Shown: positions 61,156-64,000 of the stretch, piece after piece
How positions within the stretch are numbered: position 1 is the first letter of the stretch
Layout: every line of letters begins with the position of its first letter
Origin: Paracoccaceae bacterium
GTDB lineage: Bacteria > Pseudomonadota > Alphaproteobacteria > Rhodobacterales > Rhodobacteraceae
Assembly: GCA_020628545.1 (NCBI GenBank)
Contig: JAHDEX010000002.1
Span: 1 to 64,000 of the forward strand
DNA length: 64,000 nt
Direction of reading: 5' to 3'
Made by a program: the position numbers and the translations under genes
Notes under the pieces: model-generated
What the model was told of the DNA's origin: nothing
What the model saw: only the letters and a program-made list of their open reading frames with translations
Database searches by the model: none

Positions 61156-61971
61156 ATGAAAATACTCTTTCTCGGCGATGTGGTCGGCCGTGCTGGCCGG
61201 GCTGCGATCACAACACATCTTCCTACGCTGCGCAAAGACTGGGCGCTCGATTTCGTCGTGGTGAATGGTGAGAATGCGACTGGCGGCATGGGGCTGTCTG
61301 GCGCGCATGCACAAACCATTCTGGATGCCGGTGCGGATGTCATCACGCTCGGTGATCATGCATTCGACCAGAAAGACATGCTCAGCTTCATCGCCTCGGA
61401 GCCCCGTATCTTGCGGCCGCTGAACTACTCGAAAGCAGCTCCCGGCACTGGTGCACGGGTGTTTGAGGCTACGCGCGGTCGCAAAGTACTGGTCACGCAA
61501 GTCCTCGGTCAGGTTTTCATGAAACGCCCCTTTGATGATCCGTTTTCCGCGATGGATGCGGTTCTGCGTCAATACCCGATTGGGGGACAGGTGCAGGCGA
61601 GCCTTGTGGACGTGCATTGTGAGGCCACGTCGGAAAAAATGGCCCTTGGCCACTTCTGCGACGGCCGCGCGAGTGTCGTTGTTGGCACACACACGCATGT
61701 TCCCACCGCAGACGCGATGCTCCTGCCGGGGGGCACGGCCTATCAAACCGATGCAGGCATGTGTGGCGACTACAATTCAGTCATCGGCATGGACAAAGAA
61801 GAACCCCTAAGGCGCTTTATCACAGGGATGCCAAAGGCCCGTTTCGCACCCGCGATGGAAGATGCGACGTTATCGGGGCTTTATGTCGAGACAGATGACC
61901 TGACCGGCAAGGCTACGCGCGTAGAGATGGTCCGGCACGGCGGCCGGCTCTCGACGGCGGGGCCCAACTAA
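61156..61971 (+). CDS. YmdB-type metallophosphoesterase (TIGR00282)
   Basis: A 271-residue phosphodiesterase with the YmdB fold. Metal ligands appear in LFLGDVVGRAGRAAI, VVVNGENATGGMG, ITLGDHAFDQKDM, VDVHCEATSEKMALG and VVVGTHTHVPTADAM. Bacillus YmdB cleaves 2',3'-cAMP and influences biofilm choice; the role in alphaproteobacteria is unclear. Followed by the SLC13 transporter gene, 62 bp on. Confidence 0.92.
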   Translation: MKILFLGDVVGRAGRAAITTHLPTLRKDWALDFVVVNGENATGGMGLSGAHAQTILDAGADVITLGDHAFDQKDMLSFIASEPRILRPLNYSKAAPGTGARVFEATRGRKVLVTQVLGQVFMKRPFDDPFSAMDAVLRQYPIGGQVQASLVDVHCEATSEKMALGHFCDGRASVVVGTHTHVPTADAMLLPGGTAYQTDAGMCGDYNSVIGMDKEEPLRRFITGMPKARFAPAMEDATLSGLYVETDDLTGKATRVEMVRHGGRLSTAGPN

Positions 61972-62033
61972 GCCCGCTTGCGCGCAAGTCTCAAAACCGT
62001 AACCATACGCGCGCCCCTGCAGGACACCGGCCC

Positions 62034-63812
62034 ATGGATTTCCTTTCGCTTTCAGACACACAAGCAGCCATCCTGACCCTTCTGGTCGTGGCAGGCATGT
62101 TTGTGATGTTCCTGCGTGAGGTTTTCCCGACAGAAGTTGTCGCGATGATCGGGGCCTCGGTCCTGCTGGTCACAGGCGTCTTGTCCTATGAAGACGCGGT
62201 TGCGACCCTGTCAAACCCTGCACCCTGGACCATTGCCGCGATGTTTATAGTGGTGGGTGCGTTGGTGCGGACAGGCGCTTTGGCCACGCTGACCGAGCTG
62301 GCCGAACGTCAGGCCACGCACAACCCAGCGCGCGCGATTGGCGGGACATTGCTTTTTGTGGCATTGGCCAGCGCCATCATGAACAACACGCCACTTGTGG
62401 TGGTGATGATCCCGGTGTTCATCCAGCTGGCGCGCACCTTGGGCACCTCTGCCTCCAAACTGCTGATCCCGCTCAGTTATGCTGCCATTGTGGGGGGCAC
62501 GATGACGCTTCTGGGGACCTCAACCAATTTGCTGGTTGACGGCGTGGCACGGTCGTCCGGGTTGGAACCCTTCACGATCCTTGAGATCACCCCGATTGGT
62601 GTGGTCGTTGTCCTTTGGACGTTCCTCTATCTCTACGTGATGGCGCCGCGCTTGTTGCCAGATCGCTCCTCGATGGGGCAGATGTTGTCGGACCGCTCCA
62701 AGATGAAGTTCTTCTCGGAAGCAGTTATCCCACCAGACAGTAATCTGATCGGACGTCAGGCGACGGATGTGAAGCTGTTCAAGCGCGATGGTGTGCGTCT
62801 GATCGATGTGGTGCGTGGTGATGCATCACTGCGGCGCAATCTCGATGCCGTAGAACTGCAAGTAGGCGACCGTGTGATCCTGCGCACCGCGATGACGGAA
62901 CTACTGTCGCTGCAGGCCACAAAAGAGTTGCGCCGCGTTGATCAGGTCTCGGCGGTTGAGACGACAACTGTGGAGGTTCTCATCACCCCCAACTGTCGCA
63001 TGGTTGGCCGCCGCCTTGGCGCGCTGCGCCTGCGCCGGCGGTATGCGGTCTATACGCTGGCCGTCCACCGCCGCGATACAAACTTAAGCCAGCAAATCGA
63101 CGATGTGGTTGTGCGGGTCGGGGACACGCTGCTGCTCGAAGGTGCGCCGGAAGACATTCAGCGCCTTTCGGTTGATATGAACCTCGGCGACGTCTCCAAA
63201 CCCTCTGCCCGCGCATTCCGCCGCGAACGGGCGCCCATCGCGATTGGAACCTTGCTGGGCGTTGTGATCCTGGCGGCCCTGAATGTCGCGCCGATCCTGC
63301 TGCTGGCGATCCTAGGCGTAACCATCGTCCTCATGACCGGGTGCATCGACGCGGATGAAGCGTTTGCGCAGGTCGATGGCCGCTTGCTTGCCCTGATCTT
63401 CGCGATGCTGAGCGTGGGTGCGGCGCTGCAATCGTCGGGTGCCGTGACCCTGATCGCAGATGCTTTGGCGCCCACGATGCTGATCCTGCCGCCCTTTGTT
63501 GTCGTGCTTGCGGTCTATCTTCTCTCCAGTATCCTTACGGAACTCGTGTCCAACAATGCAGTGGCAGTTGTGATGACGCCCGTTGCTATTGGTCTTGCCT
63601 CAGCCCTGGGCGTTGACCCGCGCCCTCTGGTCGTGGCCGTGATGATTGCCGCCTCAGCCAGCTTTGCCACGCCCATCGGCTACCAAACCAACACGCTTGT
63701 CTACGGCCCCGGCGGCTATAAGTTCACGGACTTCCTGAAGTTCGGCGTACCGCTGAACCTCTCGCTCGCCCCAATCGTGTCTTTTGTGATCCCGTTCATC
63801 TGGCCGCTCTGA
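62034..63812 (+). CDS. SLC13/DASS-family permease with RCK_C (TrkA_C) domains
   Basis: A 592-residue membrane protein. N-terminal helix block includes SAIMNNTPLVVVMIPVF and GTMTLLGTSTNLLVDG, then two cytoplasmic TrkA_C domains (about residues 220-380), then a second block with ILTELVSNNAVAVVMTPVAIG and ATPIGYQTNTLVYGPGGYKF, the mirrored SNNT/GTxTN motif pair of SLC13. Probably carries sulfate, dicarboxylates or another anion, with control by ligand binding to the TrkA_C domains. The yebC gene follows. Confidence 0.93.
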   Translation: MDFLSLSDTQAAILTLLVVAGMFVMFLREVFPTEVVAMIGASVLLVTGVLSYEDAVATLSNPAPWTIAAMFIVVGALVRTGALATLTELAERQATHNPARAIGGTLLFVALASAIMNNTPLVVVMIPVFIQLARTLGTSASKLLIPLSYAAIVGGTMTLLGTSTNLLVDGVARSSGLEPFTILEITPIGVVVVLWTFLYLYVMAPRLLPDRSSMGQMLSDRSKMKFFSEAVIPPDSNLIGRQATDVKLFKRDGVRLIDVVRGDASLRRNLDAVELQVGDRVILRTAMTELLSLQATKELRRVDQVSAVETTTVEVLITPNCRMVGRRLGALRLRRRYAVYTLAVHRRDTNLSQQIDDVVVRVGDTLLLEGAPEDIQRLSVDMNLGDVSKPSARAFRRERAPIAIGTLLGVVILAALNVAPILLLAILGVTIVLMTGCIDADEAFAQVDGRLLALIFAMLSVGAALQSSGAVTLIADALAPTMLILPPFVVVLAVYLLSSILTELVSNNAVAVVMTPVAIGLASALGVDPRPLVVAVMIAASASFATPIGYQTNTLVYGPGGYKFTDFLKFGVPLNLSLAPIVSFVIPFIWPL

Positions 63813-63869
63813 TCTTCTTTTGGACGAAAATACCTCGGGGGAGCCCGGAACGGGCGGGGGCAGAGCCCC
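63813..63869. repeat. Interspersed repeat with hairpins after the SLC13 gene
   Basis: TTCTTTTGGACGAAAATACCTCGGGGGAG (63815-63843) resembles, inverted, the unit at 28094-28127. It is followed by two hairpins: GCCCG-GAA-CGGGC (63843-63855) and GGGGC-AGA-GCCCC (63857-63869). Likely a roseobacter intergenic repeat that also serves as terminator. Confidence 0.5.
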
Positions 63870-63948
63870 GAACACCACTTGCAGCCAACCGTGCTGCTCT
63901 CATATAGAATGCCGAACGTGAACAAACCTGACTGACAGGAGCCTCGCC

Positions 63949-64000
63949 ATGGCCGGCCACTCCAAATGGGCAAATATCCAACACCGCAAGGGACGCCAGG
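63949..64000 (+). CDS. YebC/PmpR-family protein, N-terminal end (runs off the window)
   Basis: The first 17 codons read MAGHSKWANIQHRKGRQ, the near-invariant start of YebC family proteins, which act in translation of poly-proline stretches or as transcription regulators. CAGGAG lies 8 bases upstream. The rest is outside the window. Confidence 0.93.
   Translation, partial: MAGHSKWANIQHRKGRQ

Noticed and set aside
1-64000. tRNA genes, rRNA, CRISPR arrays, prophage or intact insertion sequence
   Set aside because: Intergenic regions were read on both strands and none showed cloverleaf ends, spaced repeats, or transposase/integrase motifs.

Overview
The window looks like chromosomal DNA of a marine alphaproteobacterium of the Roseobacter group (Rhodobacteraceae). 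Pointers are the run rpoZ - single long Rel/SpoT - DUF2062 - pdxJ - acpS, two single-ORF beta-oxidation proteins next to MerR-type regulators, a TAXI-type TRAP transporter with fused permease, an alpha-type Zur box with a znuA/zur-znuCB pair, class A RNase P RNA, and many ATGA or TAATG overlaps in GC-rich genes. This assignment is inferred from gene content only. No rRNA, tRNA, CRISPR array, prophage or intact insertion sequence was seen.

Layout. 1-2.3 kb: end of a sulfotransferase-like gene, an aldehyde dehydrogenase and a CMD-family protein in one tight operon, followed by an AraC remnant and a YdcZ-type transporter. 3.6-7 kb (minus): RNase HI, a methyltransferase, DUF3429, two YdeI-type proteins and a NYN-domain protein. 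7.1-14.1 kb (plus): folK, rpoZ, rsh, DUF2062, pdxJ, two small genes, acpS and a membrane acyltransferase. 14.1-22 kb (minus): a fatty-acid oxidation block (FadJ-like, thiolase, GST, acyl-CoA dehydrogenase, two MerR regulators) carrying shared TTGACG-type operators, a small ribbon-helix-helix-like gene with its own palindrome, and a 221-bp inverted-repeat element.

22-27.4 kb: two hotdog thioesterases, a MATE pump and the complete zinc uptake locus with a Zur box. 28.1-36.9 kb (minus): a ten-gene envelope/stress operon (small membrane protein, XpaC-like, TelA, DUF2927 lipoprotein, SPFH-GYF protein, two b561-like proteins, zinc-ribbon membrane protein, sugar kinase, Dtd) preceded by terC. In this sequence telA is split by a frameshift. 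37-43.6 kb: rluB-type synthase, tadA, a ceramidase-like protein, gatCA, an excalibur lipoprotein, an amidase, rnpB, a PAS protein and rpmG.

43.6-52 kb: an orphan ParA, an EamA exporter, a glutathionyl-hydroquinone reductase, the TAXI-TRAP system, a Bax1-I protein and a quinone oxidoreductase. 52-64 kb: an XRE regulator, hisN-like, guanine deaminase, mgtE, 5-FTHF cyclo-ligase, a sugar ABC operon behind a perfect LacI-type palindrome, a GNAT-methyltransferase fusion, a YmdB-type phosphoesterase, an SLC13 transporter and the start of yebC.

Most of the window is ordinary core genome. The parts that most deserve a second look are the TerC/XpaC/TelA/SPFH-GYF operon with its broken telA, the MerR/TTGACG fatty-acid regulon, the inverted-repeat element at 18.3-18.5 kb, the His-rich tail on ZnuC, and the GNAT-methyltransferase fusion.
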